From Phaeoceros laevis (lineage: Eukaryota > Anthocerotophyta > Anthocerotopsida > Notothyladales): a DNA stretch of 46,138 nucleotides. The position numbers were made by a program, and so were the translations under genes. Numbering within the stretch: the stretch's first letter is position 1; every line of letters begins with the position of its first letter. Of this stretch, positions 10,801-23,800 are shown one piece after another. The notes under the pieces are model-generated. The model had not been told where the DNA came from, searched no databases, and saw only the letters and a program-made list of their open reading frames with translations. Where the stretch lies: NCBI GenBank assembly GCA_049999765.1, contig JBNGIQ010005755.1, forward strand, positions 1 through 46,138, written 5' to 3'.

Positions 10801-12388
10801 CGTTCATCCCATTTGAGTTTTTATTCCTCTGCCAGGTCGATTCATCAACCAAGCTTGTGTAGGTTCAACTCCAGGAAACAACCCTCAAGTCAAGAGAGTC
10901 CCTTTGGGCTCAACTAAAACACAAGCGAAAGGTACACCTTGAACCGATTAATAGTTTTTGACATGGACAAGTGTGCAAAGATCTTAAGGTCTGGGGATCT
11001 TGTGTTCGCTGTCCAGATAGTTGAAGAGAAGCTTGAGCAAGCAAGGAGGGAGCTGAGCTCACTAAGCGCAAAAGACGCCAACCTAATTGAAAAGGTCCGG
11101 TTACAGAAGGAGAAGCAGGAGATGCTTCAGAAAGTGCAGGTATGTCATTTGCTACTTTGGGGTAGTTTAGTACCACCACATGGGTATCCCACTCCATCGT
11201 TTCAGCTTTTGGTGGATGAGGCGAACGGTTGTCTTGTCAATCCATTGTTTTCAATCCCAGTTCCGTAAGTGTTGCAGAGGTTGCGGCTGAGAACATACAT
11301 CCCTGAAGACCAACAACGACAAGTGCTGGAGGTCACATACTTCAATCTGTTCTGTCAGAGGTGATGCACAATTTTTGCAAATTTAAAACATCTGGAAACA
11401 TTTCCCTTTGGCTTCCCATCAGTTTGTCTCTCTTTTGACGGAGATTTGAACTTGTTTGCAGGTTCTTCAGTGAAGACAAGGAGCCGCTTGTTATGTGCTC
11501 TAGCTTCTTCTATCTTCCTGAAGACATGAACAAGGCACCTAGTCCAACTTGATCGCATCTGTTGAGCATCAAAGATGTGAGGCTTCTTTAACATGTGCGT
11601 GTGCTGCCCTGCAGGTGTTTCCACAACTGAATGCTTGTAAACTGTTTTTTAGCGCACTCCCTCCATTTGAGAACGTGGTCCTGGGGCCCGCAAAGCTCAT
11701 TCCTGGAACCATACAAGTAACTAGTCCTGCATTTGTCATCGACCATTAATGAGTTCTGTCGTGCTTTACTTGATTTGATTCTCGTGGAAGGCAGCTACCT
11801 TATGATGAGGACCTTGGTGGTTGCAGGAAATTGAACGAAGGGCTTGGAAGGTGGTGAAGCTGATGGAAGAGTTGCAAGAATGCAAATACAATTTCCTCTT
11901 TTATCTCCAAGCTCCGAAAATAAATGGCAATGATGGTGTGCAGCTGTCACAGAGCTAGTGCATTGTCCCTTTCTGTTTGTTTTGGTTCAGTTGTGCGTTG
12001 GATGCAGCTAGGCTCGATTGACTTGGTGTTTTGCATGCATGCAGGAGACTTGGAAGTATCCATGAAGTTCGCAGAACTGAGGAAAGGGCTGAGGTTTCGT
12101 GTGAGAATCAAGCTTGATGCCGAAAGGTAACAAACAGGAGACTGTAGCCTAGGACGGGCAAGTTGTGGAAGGACCTGATCCGAATGTTTTTGTGCAAATT
12201 TGTGGAGCTGGTTGGTGAGTGGGGATTGCGAGGTACAGGTAGACTACCTGAGTAGAGAGACGAGGAAGCACCTCTCAGCGGAGACTATCATAGACACAGT
12301 AAAGGCCGTTCAGCCTGGCTGTTGGAGAATACGGCGGATATGTGAAGCTGTACAAGACCTAATAAACGATCTGCGCAAAAAACCCTGA
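7844..12388 (+). CDS. KNL1: KNL1/Spc105-type outer kinetochore scaffold
   Basis: KNL1 belongs to the KMN network at kinetochores. It docks protein phosphatase 1 and the BUB checkpoint proteins and joins MIS12 through its C-terminus. The model has about 17 exons and 967 aa: 7844-8271, 8367-9035, 9179-9536, 9650-9748, 9904-10026, 10122-10235, 10324-10379, 10466-10541, 10622-10792, 10863-10931, 11017-11139, 11278-11360, 11462-11534, 11615-11716, 11827-11935, 12045-12126, 12220-12388. Seen: a PP1-docking RVSF at residues 48-51 after a basic patch; acidic Met-Asp-rich segments (IDMDDTTSVIMDF, IDMDETGPIDV) that could be diverged MELT motifs; a KEN tripeptide at 354-356; and a 29-residue tandem repeat from about residue 380. 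Coiled coil spans about 560-760, then an RWD-like tail ends with WRIRRICEAVQDLI. The middle is fast-evolving, as is usual for the family, so exons 3-5 and the 3' border of exon 13 are least certain. Confidence 0.85.
9219..9392 (+). repeat. 87-bp in-frame tandem duplication inside KNL1
   Basis: Two near-identical 87-bp copies (29 codons each) start at about 9219 and 9306. Each encodes a segment reading GLSLKE, then NVPELLTADTQDLTTDRA. Because the period is a multiple of three, the frame is kept. The few differences suggest a recent duplication. Confidence 0.92.
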
Positions 12389-13410
12389 AACCTTTCATTC
12401 ATGTTACCGAACCATGTCTGCTGCGTCGTATGTTTTTGATACTTGAAGTTTACGAGACGGCACATGTATAAATTTCAATGGTATACATACCAGACACAAG
12501 TTATAGAACAGTCGCCTGCCAGCCCGCCTCCCTCCCCCCCCCCGCTCATCTCGGCTGCGCTCCCTAGGCCTCCACCAGCTGTGGCTGCCACCCATCCGTC
12601 CCTGCCTCGCCCACCAGCTGTGGGAGCCCAGCCCCTCCCGCTTCTGCAAAGCCCCTGCACACCCCATCCCGCCTGCATCATGGGTGCCCACCTCCCACTG
12701 CTGCTAGCTGCTTGTCGCGCGCGTCGTTATGGAGGCGCCTTGCCATGGCAGGGCGCGTCCATTCCTCCAGCTATGGCAGGGCGCATCCCTCCCTCAAGCC
12801 GTGCAGGTTGCCTGCCTCCCTACCAACAGCAAGCCGCCATGCCCGTTTCGGGCTCGAAGGAGCGATGATTCTTTTGCGATCGCCGTTTCTAGTCGCGTGA
12901 ATTTTTTTTTCCCGAATATTTCCTTATTAACTTTGGGAAAAAGCGGGGATCACGCTCGCGTTTCATTACATTATCAAGGAATCGAAGCTTCTTTGAAAGA
13001 ACCGCTGATTCCGGGCACTAAGGTCTCCGTTTTGAGGTCCTTGGGCCGGGGAAGCCTAGTCGTGTGACTTCAACTGGAAAACTCACGATGGGCTCACGAC
13101 ACCGTGGCGGACCGTTCTCTCTCCTCTCGCCGTTCCCGGCAACGCCAAGTTGCCCGGGAAACCTGAGAACCGGGTATACGCCACCGGAACCTGCCCTTGC
13201 ATGCTGCCATCCCTTACATGCATGGGCCCGATGCTTATGCCCCCAAACCCTGCCCATGCCCGCGCACATGCCGTGATTGCTAGTGCCCGAGACCCTTGCC
13301 CCGTTTTGAGTGGTCGCGTGTGTGAGCCATGGAAAAAGCCAAGGCACCAATCGAGTTCGAGCTAGGAGGTAAGCACCCCCATATGAGTGCTCCTCCAAGG
13401 TCGGAGAGCT
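12389..13410. other. Spacer between convergent KNL1 and BTAF1, left part
   Basis: No gene is supported. 12520-12860 is GC- and C-rich low-complexity sequence with short imperfect duplications: a 14-bp caccagctgtgg-type unit twice, and a roughly 28-bp unit starting with atggcagggcgc twice near 12744-12800. Open frames through it on both strands are proline-, glycine- or alanine-rich and lack motifs, so I treat them as compositional artefacts. Confidence 0.6.
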
Positions 13411-13630
13411 TAGGCCTGTGCACCTTACATCTTACATGTATATATTTTACACATGTAATTACTCTAACCCCCAAAAGTGTGACACGTAAGCGGCGTTTAA
13501 GGTTACATGCGTGTGACACTAAACTTTTTTAGTTTACATATGTAAATTACTAAATTTTACACATGCAAGTGACACAAAGTGTAAAGAGGTATAAACACAT
13601 ATAAAATCACGTCAATCTAGCACCTATCTC

Positions 13631-14090
13631 TTAGTCTCCATCACTCTCAACCTCTTCACCTTCTACCCCACTATCTCCACCTTCTAGTCTACCCTCTCCA
13701 ACATCCTTTGCAGCTAGTGCAGCAACTATTTCCAAAGGCTCCAAACTATCCAAGTAAGCAAGCCAATCTTCCCAATCTATTGCATCAATTTGAAAATGGT
13801 TTCTCTTTAGCACCCTGCTATTAAAATAGATATACACAAGCATTCCCACCCTACCGAACAATGTACTAGCCATATTGTCGCGCTAGACAAGCTTCCATGC
13901 ATTCCAATTCCGTTCTCCACNNNNNNNNNNATTGTCGCGCTAGACAAGCTTCCATGCATTCCAATTCCGTTCTCCACCTGCTGCTATGGGAGGAATGTTG
14001 AGAATTTTTTTGCAACTTCTACAAGTTGTAGACATGCCTCACCATATGACTCACACCAATCAACTCCATTTTGCACTAAGCTTGCATAGA
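13631..14090 (-). pseudogene. hAT transposase C-terminal (dimerisation) fragment
   Basis: On the minus strand the reading goes WCESYGEACLQLVEVAKK, then a one-base frame change in a run of seven A, then ILNIPPIAAGGERNWNAWKL, a stop, and MLVYIYFNSRVLKRN. It closes with an acidic tail. The order ERNW, then LVYIYFN, is the conserved hAT dimerisation core. The N run interrupts this frame; it becomes continuous only if the duplicated flanks of the gap are merged. The fragment is non-functional and resembles a different hAT lineage from the copy at the left edge. Confidence 0.75.
13874..13977. other. 10-N assembly gap flanked by identical 47-bp copies
   Basis: Positions 13921-13930 are N. The 47 bases before the gap and the 47 bases after it are identical, both beginning attgtcgcgctagacaag and ending ccgttctccac. 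This is what remains when two overlapping contigs are scaffolded without merging. The true sequence is probably 57 bases shorter. Confidence 0.93.
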
Positions 14091-14296
14091 ATCGAAAAGA
14101 GGCAATCACAAAACTTCTTTTACATTTGACATTGTAAGTTTGATAGATGTAATTATACTTTGGTGGATGTAATTAAAATTGGGCTTACATGTAAGGTGTA
14201 ATGTAAAATAACCATTTATATTACAATTACACGCTACACCTGGAATTCCTTACACTCATGCCCGCTGGCATGTAATATGCACAGGGCACAGGCCTA

Positions 14297-14852
14297 GTCC
14301 GAGAGCTTAACCTTGGACTCGTGACCTTGAGGTCCAATAGGTCCAATTGCACCCTGGCAGTAAGATCTGTTGTGTTCCAAGAATCACTCCATAAGTGGGA
14401 CGGTGGGAGTCCGTGGGACCGGGAGTCCGTGGGACCGGGGCTCACCAAGAACCGGGTAAACAATGTAAATGGCCGGTTTGAACCAACTTGGTCAAAGGGC
14501 GTCTGACGCTTCTGGGAACTGACTTTTGATTACGTACATTGCACTTTGATATAACATGACGTCATTACTGGTGTTGTGTTGCAACTAACAAACACATGAT
14601 GGATAAACATGATTAATACCAGGATTGCAAAAGGATGTCTTGTGGAAACGCATTGCACAGTTTTCATCCTATGCACATCAACCAACGTGCTTCCCGTGCT
14701 GACCATCACCACCAGCATTATTCACGTGTTGGTAACACTAACGAGTGCGACTCCGATCTCTGCTCTTCCTCCCAAATCTCTAAACCTCAAAACTAGTCTA
14801 AGTCGATTACAAAAAAGTTCGCATGTCCCCGCATGTCTTTTCCCCCCGAGTT
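14297..14852. other. Spacer downstream of BTAF1
   Basis: No coding sequence or RNA gene was recognised. It should contain the BTAF1 3' UTR. A short direct repeat (ggagtccgtgggaccggg-like, twice) lies near 14406-14438. Confidence 0.5.
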
Positions 14853-17800
14853 TTAACTGTTGAGGCGGGACAGAAACTGACTCAGGTTGTATTCTTCCGT
14901 GTACTGGGATTGATCCCACAGTTCATCCAACCCACTGAGCAGTGCTTTTAGCCCCTTCCCTCCTCCACCAGCACCTCCTGCATCTGCCCCCTCCACGTCT
15001 GGCTCGGCAGATCTTCCAGCTGCTTTCACCTGCCACCACAGGATAACCCTGATAAGTATGGCAACTACCTGGAAGAATGAACATAACAAGTTAAAGGTTG
15101 ACCAGGTGAAGAGTTACTTCGAGAGTTACCTTTCCTGTTTCTGCTGACACCGTAAACAGATCCAACAATCTTGTGGTATCCATCTTGCTTAAACTCACGT
15201 TTTCAGCTGTTATGACATTGTTGAATATGGACATTTTAAATTGCTGCAAACTCATCACTTTTTCCTCCAGGGTTCCACGCATGATGAGGCGATGTACGTT
15301 AACTACCTTTCGCTGCCCTAAGCGATGTGCTCTATCCATAGCCTGCAATAAGAAAGGTTAGTACTAGCATCTTATCTTGGAAACAAAAAAGCTTACCCAA
15401 CAAGCTCTCTGAGCCCAATTATTCAACCTGCAAATCTCTCATCGGATTCCAATCATGTTCCATAAACACAACTGTATCAGCAGCCGTCAAATTGAGACCA
15501 AGTCCGCCAACTGAAAATGACAACCAATTTCAGGCCGTAAGAGGTGCGACCAAACTCCGTACATCAATCACTGACAAAACTCTGCACACATGTTCATACC
15601 ATGAGTCGTCAACAAAAGGACATCAATTGTAGGATCAGAATTGAAAGTTTTAACAATATCAAAGCGCTTGTCTGTATCAACAGACCCATCAAGGCGGAGG
15701 TATGTCACCCTGCAAGAGACAGAAGACCAACAGGTCAGAGACTTCCAGCAACACACTTCTTAGCACGTGAGATTAAGTCAATGATCGCTTACCCCTTCAT
15801 GTGGGCCTGAAAAAGATCCTTCTCAATAATGTCCAAGAAAGCCTAAGAGGACAGTTCACAAAGTTAGGAAGCAGTTTTCAAGACAGCAGAAGTCGCGCAA
15901 TTGAGGTTACAGCAGGAACCTTTTAACAATACCTTGAATTGAGCAAATATAAGAACTCTGTGCTGTCCACCATCAACTACAATAGAGGCTTCTCCCGCGG
16001 AAGCTGGGAGACCAATACCACACTCTTCCAAAATCTCTTGAAGTGCCAGAAGCTTGGGGGCATGTTGTAGTTCATGCAATGGTGCCATCTTATCCCGAGA
16101 ATTTGGAGCTGAGATGATAGACGCAATGTATTCCGCAGGACTTTCATCCAGCACCAACAAAGGGTGGCTACAGAGCTTTTTCAAGTACTGCAAAGCCTGT
16201 ATGTAACAGACAGGAGTGCTAAGCCACAGACACAGCAGTAGCGGAACAACTGTTACAGTCCTCACAGAATCTGGATAACAATTGTTCCACTTTCTTGGCA
16301 CCTGAAAAACATGTGTTGGTTGACTTGATGGTGCACTTGGCACATCAGCCGAATCCTGTAGATAGGCTTCTGCTTCATTGCCAACTTGCTTTTTGACCTG
16401 AGACTTTGAGAAGTCCTCATATAGCCTGAGCTGGAGTGGACTCATGTCGCAATACCGATCTTGTATGATCTTTGGAGGAAGATCTGCTAGAACCTCATCT
16501 TTTGTGCGACGCAGCAGAAACGGCATAACCTGTCAGTTGCAAACGACAGGCAGAGAGTTTAGAAATGAGTAGTCCATGTGTTACACTAACGAATGTAAAG
16601 ACCCAACGCATACCTGCTTGTGCAAAGCTTCCATGGCTAGAATTCCAGCCTCTGTGTCTTTACCCATGCATTTCGCATCTCTAGCAGCAGACAATGGCTT
16701 CCCATACATTCCGTAAAACTGCATTTCACAACCACCAACATGAATCAATGCATGCAAAAAAAAAAACACCATTCACTTACACCTATCCAAACGTACCTGT
16801 CTTTCAGTACCAAGGAAACCTGGCATGAGGAAGTCAAATAGCGACCACAGCTCCAACACATTATTCTGTCAACCCAAAAAAAGTTCAAAATTGAAGCCCG
16901 CAGACACTCACTGGCCTCCTAAGCATTACTTCGCAAACAATTTGGTGTAATCCAGGACAAACTGCTATACAACTAAAGGTAGATGTACTGGAGAAACCGT
17001 GCAACCTACAAATTAGCAGAAGACCATCCATACATAGCACGAGACTCCTACAAGATGACAAGTTGCAAAATCTCTCTTCTAAACAGTCCAAAGCCCCTCG
17101 GCTGACCTGAATAGGTGTTCCACTAAGGATTAATCGATGTTCAGCCTGTATTCTCTTTGCTGCAATTGTTATTTTTGACTTCGCACTCTTGATAACATGA
17201 CCTTCATCCAGGACACAGTAATTCCAAAGCTGTTGACATAAAAAATCAACATCCTTTCGCAGGACATCATATGACGTTATGACAACATTGTGTTGATGAA
17301 GCCTGTTACGCAGCTGAAGACGCTCTTGGGGGGACCCAACATACTGAAGAGGACACAGGTACTTCTTCTCAATGAACTTCTCAATTTCGAATGCCCAGTG
17401 ACCAACCAACGTCGAAGGGCAAACTATTAGTGAGGGCCACACTGACCCATCTGTCTTGTCTGAAAGAGCTAGGGCTGCGACCTGCTCAGCAGTATCAGAG
17501 GCAATGATAGCTGATGCTTGGAGCGTCTTGCCGAGGCCCATATCATCACACAGAATACCATGTAACTTGAATCGCTTCAAAAAAGCAAGCCAGTTGATTC
17601 CTTCTTGCTGATACCTGCAGAAGCCAGGCATCCATCAATTTAGTCAACCTTTAGGCAAAGTGCGGGAGGTTGAGAATGCTGGCAGAGAATACGACAGGCT
17701 GCCGGAGGAAAGATGCAGACACATGAACAGCTAGGATTGCAAGGCATGGCCATCAAGGACTGCTTCTTGACCATGAGAAAGCTGTCAATGCTGATTGATA

Positions 17801-20800
17801 CAAATGCAAAGGCAGACCTAAGGGTAAGCACCTTCGGAGGGTAACAGCCAGAGGAATTTTTAACTTGTAGTCATCAACTTGGCTATTATCCAACAACTGC
17901 TCCAAAAACCTCGTATCCTCTGCCCTTCTGAGGGCCTGACAGTCATCAAGCCCCTTAGGAGGAGGTAACCCACGTGCCAGCGGCAAAAGAGGGACCAAAG
18001 TGGCAAAGCTGTGAGTAACACTCTGTCTCACGTATTCATTCGAGTCACTCATGCAGCCCAACAGTGGAACTATAAGAACAGGAGCATATGGGACCAATTC
18101 CGATCCCAAACCTTCCACCAGGGCTGTCACAAGCATGCCTGCTCCTTGTCTTGCATGAACAGACGAAGTGTCCCTCAACATTGGGACAGCCTCGGCCAAA
18201 ACACCAGCCATAACAGGTTCAGTCATTGTCCTCGCCATGGAAGTGAGACACCGGGCAGCACTTAACCGAACAGCTGCATGTTGGTGGTGCACACAACTGA
18301 AAATAGCTGGAAGGAGAGTCAAGAGCTTCATTTGCAACGTCTTACTAAGAGCTGGACAGATGGAACGCACAATCTGTGGCACCACGTTGACATTTGTCAG
18401 GGCAGACCTCATCCATCAGATGCAACCAAAGATGAAGACCATTTCAGGACTTTGAGTTCTAACAAATCATACCTGAAGATTGTTGATTAAAGCCTGAGGG
18501 TCCACAGCTTTGGAGCTTTGCTGGTTACCCCCTTTACTTAATTGACTATGTGCAGCCATTGCACCAACCTGCCCAAGTGCTTCAGTTATGCACTCCCACA
18601 GCTTTGGAAGTTTGTCAAATAGTGCTTCCCCAAACCTCATGGAAAGAGCTTTCAGAGCCAGCTCTGCACCATGCCTCGAAATAGCTCCTTCCATCTTGGA
18701 TCGCTCCTCAGCAATAGTCATGGTTTGATTTTTTGCTTTTTCCTCGTTGTGTGCCTTCCCTGGTTGGTTGGTGCCATTATCGTACAGCAAATTATCGGCA
18801 TTCGCCACAGTGGCTTGGGGTGTCTCTGTTGGATCAGCACATGTTAATGCACAGAGATTTTTTATCAACTTGTCATTTGGACTGGGCTTTCGACCAACAC
18901 ATTGGGCAATAACCTCAGCCAATGCAGCGCACGCGGGCTGCTGCAGCATTTCCGCCTGCACAAAAGCAAACTGGTAAGTTCAATTCGACTTGAGATCCAA
19001 AAAAATGATCATTATATAGCTTGGATAGAGATTACCTGCTCTCGCTTAACTGCCGTCATCAATGGCTGAATTACAGGATTCAATTTCGAGGGAAGTACGC
19101 CCATCCAAACCACAGCCCCTGCCAATGAAGCTAACACACTGGCGTGCATGTTACTCTGCACTCCAAACAGCCAGAGTCTTGTTAATGAGCATGCCAGACA
19201 ATAAAAATTAATAGTGAGATACTCGAAGAAAGCACTCACCTGCAAGCACTTCAAGTAGCCAGCGGTAGCAAGAAGCCTTTGCCGGGCAATGGCTAGCAAA
19301 TCAGAAGCTGGCGTCGACTTGTCTTCCGGAGAAGCCTCTGACATCGGGAAATCCAGCTTCATGACCAAAGCAATTGCTGCTTCAGCAGTCATCCCTTCAA
19401 CCACTGGTAATCCAGCAATGCCAAAGGCTTCAGCATGTCTCACAAGGGCCCCAGCCTCGTTTCTCATTTTCTCATACGTTTTGGAAAGCTCGAGATACGG
19501 TAAGGAGGAGCCCGGTGAAGGCATCACAGCATCACTTATCGATAAAAGCTCCAAGATCCTAGATCGCAGTTGCTGGACCCCTTCAATATTTTGCACATTT
19601 TCTCCACCTCTAGTCCTTTTCAGCTCCTGGAACCATGACACAAGTACCATAGCAGCAACCTACAGAGATTCAAATAAAGCAATGTGTGAGGACACAACTA
19701 CTCGGACTTAAAAGATGAACTCAGCAGAACCAATTGCAACTTCTTGATGCATGCATGCATGTGCTGCACCTGTCTTTGCACACTAGAATTAGATGCCAGA
19801 AAGCCTGATAGGGCATCCACTGCTATGTTCACAACCGACTGAGGTAGGCTTGCTGCCAGAACACCAAGAGCCAGAGAAGTCGTCACTCTCATGTGCACAA
19901 CTGACTTTTCACCATCCGCACCCACGATCACCCTCTGAGAACTAGCCCCTGTTGATGCTTCCATGGTTTGTACTAGAGCTGAAGGACTTGATTTAGCTGA
20001 TTTTAATTTTCCGTCGCCCTTCAATCTTGACTTTTGAGATACATTTCTAGGAAAGAACATCTTTGAGGTCTCCAGAGGGGTTCCAATCGCTGTGCTTGCC
20101 AGCCTTAACCAGGAGGGTAAGTATGAGCAAGCTGCAGTCGCCAGATCCTGCTGCGGACACTGCAAACCACATCGAAGTAGTCTCCAGTTAGCAACAAAAC
20201 ATCAGTTCTGAATATCGCATATTATCAGAATATCCACACCTTCAAAAACCAGAAATGTCACTGTACCTTCAGGAGCAGCCGCCAGACACGTTCTGAACAC
20301 TGCAGTATCTCCTCCTGTGTTTCCAGCAACAGGTTCTGAAACACAATTTGCAGCGCATCGCCCAAGATTGGCACAGCCCACAAGCAACCATTTCGCCCAT
20401 CTCCAGACTCACTACTGCAACTTCCCGAACCCAATAGCCTTTCCTGGACACCAACGTTTTGCATTGAATTTCAAGAGTTTCACATTAAGGCTGTCAAACC
20501 GAAAAGTTTTTTATTGCATCAAGTCATCATACACAGAACTTTCAACAAGCTTGCACATATTTGAGCACCAATTCAAGGGCTGCTCAAAGCTCTTCCACCA
20601 GCTTACCAGAGTACGGATTGCAGCATGCCGTACAGACGATATATTATGCCTGATAAAGGGCCATAACCTAGGAGCGAGTGTCGCTAGAAGGAAGGGATCT
20701 CTCGCAGACACACATTTACTGGGTCCTGCAACTGACTCATTTGGTTTTATGTCCTCATTGAGATCCAGCACTGGCCTTTCAATCTGCTCAGCTGGAGCTC

Positions 20801-23800
20801 CTGCTACAGATTCTGGTTGGGAGTACAATTCAGCTAACAGGTTCATAGCGCTGCATATCAGGGGAGGTAAAAAGAAGTGTTAAAAACACATTTTGAAGCA
20901 GCACAGGTGCCATGAACACGAAGGTCACTTTAACAGAATTCAAGAGAACACCTGCTGGTCGATGGGCTCAAATCATCAAGGTCCAAAAGAATTTCCCATA
21001 GTGAAAGGAGGATAGTTGAAACTGCTTGGCCTGCAGATGAGGCGATTGCAACAGCAGCTGGAGTTAATGCCTCAGCTGCAACGGCTCTAACATCGTCGTC
21101 ACGGTCCTCCAGGCCTGCCATACATGCTGGCAATACACGAGGAAGTAACTCCGCCAGCATTTCCTGCAATATAGAGCACCTCATCAGAATGCTCGTCGTC
21201 AGATAAAACATGTATATAAGGCTGGTGTGAACATGTAACAAAACAACCAGTAGACAATGGCATGCTGCCCGCCTAGCCTTACAACAAACCAAAATACACA
21301 GCATAGTACTTCAATAATATGAAAAGACGTTTTGGGGAGCCTTCTAATCCTGACAATAGTGCAAGGGCTCACCTGCCGTACAGCTACTAAGTATTTGATG
21401 CCAAGTAAGCTTCCGTGCCTCACTTCCCACTCAGGACGGCCCTGTCGCATCATGATGTTAAGAAGCAATAAAGGCAGATAGAACCTAGTCAATAGCAAAA
21501 CTAGAAACAACCACCAGCAACAAACCTGCATCTGTAGTAACACATTGAGAGTCTCATGAACAAGCCAAGGAGGCATCTGCTTCAAAACTGCGCCCAAAGC
21601 TTGGGCACAAGTCTCCCTTACAGGTGCCACTACTTGATCCGACACAAAATCCCCAAAGCTGAAACAAAGAAAAGAAGAGACTCTTAACAGCCTACTCAGA
21701 CACAACAAGACCAAGGCAGAAACTTGAATTGCAGAAGTGGTAGACCACTTACCGATCAAGGGCGAATATGCACAGCAACCGTATGGTGCAGTCCTGCAGA
21801 AACTCCAAGTTTGAGGCCCATGCCTGTTCGGCTGCACTGATGTATTTGAGAGCCCTACTCTCTTTTGGCAGCTGGGAAAGCCAGGTCCTATCAACTAGAT
21901 TCCAGAATTCCCTGTCAGGCTTTTTAATGTCTCGTTCACTTTTGACCTCCAAATTTAGATCCCATTCAGGCTTCACAACTGTCCTCAGGGTTTCAACCTT
22001 GACTGACCCTGAACTTGCTTCTGCACAATCTTGTTCGTGCTTCAGTTCGAGCTTGACAGGAATTTGAGGGGTCAGAAATACTGTATCATTTCTGCATTCG
22101 TCCTTGGACTGACTTACCATGTCTTTCACGTCCTTCACATCTGACAACCCTTCATCTACTACAAAATCCAAGTTCAGATCTATGTCTATTTGCTTGGCAC
22201 AGGTTGGGCCATGTGTTTCCTGGATACTGACAACTGATGCTTCAGTTCTTGCATCAAAAACAGGGGCTACAACAGCTGCTGAGCCTGCTTGTGCACTCAG
22301 AACTTCTCTCAAAGCCATCATACTTCCGTGACGCAACTCCCAAACTGCTCAGTACAATAATCAACCTTTGAGCAGCCCAAACGAGACCAGAAATAAATAA
22401 AATGGAAGAAACAGATTACCAGCAACCTCTCACCTGGATCAAACATGTCATGAATGAGTAGCTCTACAAAATACTCAAAAGGCCAGCGTCCGCCAGTATC
22501 AAAGTCATTGGCATCCTCATCCAAAACAGACTCCACAACAAGCTGCACACAGAAGGGAAATCCAACATTACTACTGCAACATAGCAACTGCACCTCCAGC
22601 CCAACCCAAATAGAAATCATTCCAGGAACTACCTTGTCACCCCCTTGTGCGTCCTCTGTCACGATTGCCTTCGTATTCCTTGCCCGCTTTGAATTCGGCT
22701 CACCTGCCTCATCATCATCACCCCATTCTTTTGGACCATCTCTTACCACTACTTTTGCCTTCCGCTTAAGTTTGTTCCTCTCCCGGGCACTCAGTGTCCT
22801 CGAGAGATTGATCGGGACCATATTGGCAACCAACTCATGAACCTCCTGCTTAGCCCCAGACCGAGAATGATTCCCAGTTGGTGAGACTTGGCCATTGCCA
22901 CTAGACGAGCCTTTTTGGACAACTAGATCGTCATCCACTATGATGTCATTCATATCCATAAAGCGCTCACAAACATCCAACCCTGCACATCCGCACAGCT
23001 AATACGCTGTAGGTTGTGAAGATGTGCCCACTCTAGTAAGATGGAAGGTGAGCCATAAAGTGAAAAAACATAGAGCTTCCTTACCCAGTCGCTTATTGAG
23101 ACCCTGTTTCTGCAGAGCTAATCTTTCAGCAGGCGTTTTTGTGTTGTCCACAGCAACGTCATACTCCTAATTACACAAGTAAAGGGGTCAAACTACCACA
23201 GCCAAAGGGTTCGACCTTACAGGGCCAGACATAGGCAGAATCAATTTATGACCCCTGCCGTAGGCTGAGGGGAGGCAATTGATCTAAGCAAGAATGCCCT
23301 CTGCGTTGCACCAAAAGCCTGAACAAACTTGTCTAGAGCCAAAGAAGACCAACCTGGCCACCAGACGCAAGTAGAGATGCACCGTATTCCAGTACTCTTT
23401 GAATGTCGAAACTGCAAGACCAAGAATCGAAATGAAGGAAAAAGTTCAATCTCTGAAATGCTTGACTTCCACCAAGTGCTTGTCGGCAATCACTACCTGC
23501 TGAAGCCGAGAGAGGCCGAAGACTTCGTCTTAGCCAAGCCAGTTTCAGGCGTCTTCCTGCAAACTCCAGTGTAGCCAGCCTTCGAGAGCTCCTCCTCCGC
23601 GATGGCAATAAGCTCCATAACACTAACATGCTTGACATTTTCGGCAATCGCTCCCACAGCTTGTGCCGCAGCGACGCGGGTCTCCCACTTATGACTGCGA
23701 AGAAATTGTCGTACCTGCGGGACGGCAGAAACAATTTCTGTCAGCTGCCAACTGCCGCAACAAAATCACCATCAGCAATTCCTAGTATCTGCAACTCGTA

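Larger units (their letters stand above)
13411..14296 (-). mobile_element. Short hAT element relic with terminal inverted repeats
   Basis: The stretch begins TAGGCCTGTGC at 13411 and ends with its exact reverse complement at 14296, giving 11-bp terminal inverted repeats that fit the TAG-type hAT terminus. An 8-bp GAGAGCTT lies at the left border (13404-13411) and again at 14301-14308, five bases beyond the right border, a possible but imperfect target-site duplication. Copies of a TTACANATGTAA-like motif cluster just inside both ends, as hAT subterminal repeats do. Only the C-terminal dimerisation region of a transposase remains inside, so it looks like an internally deleted, non-autonomous copy. 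It contains the N gap. Confidence 0.65.

Noticed and set aside
12404-12868. Proline-, serine- and glycine-rich open frames on both strands
   Set aside because: They come from low-complexity C-rich sequence, are unsupported by any motif, and lie in the spacer between convergent genes.
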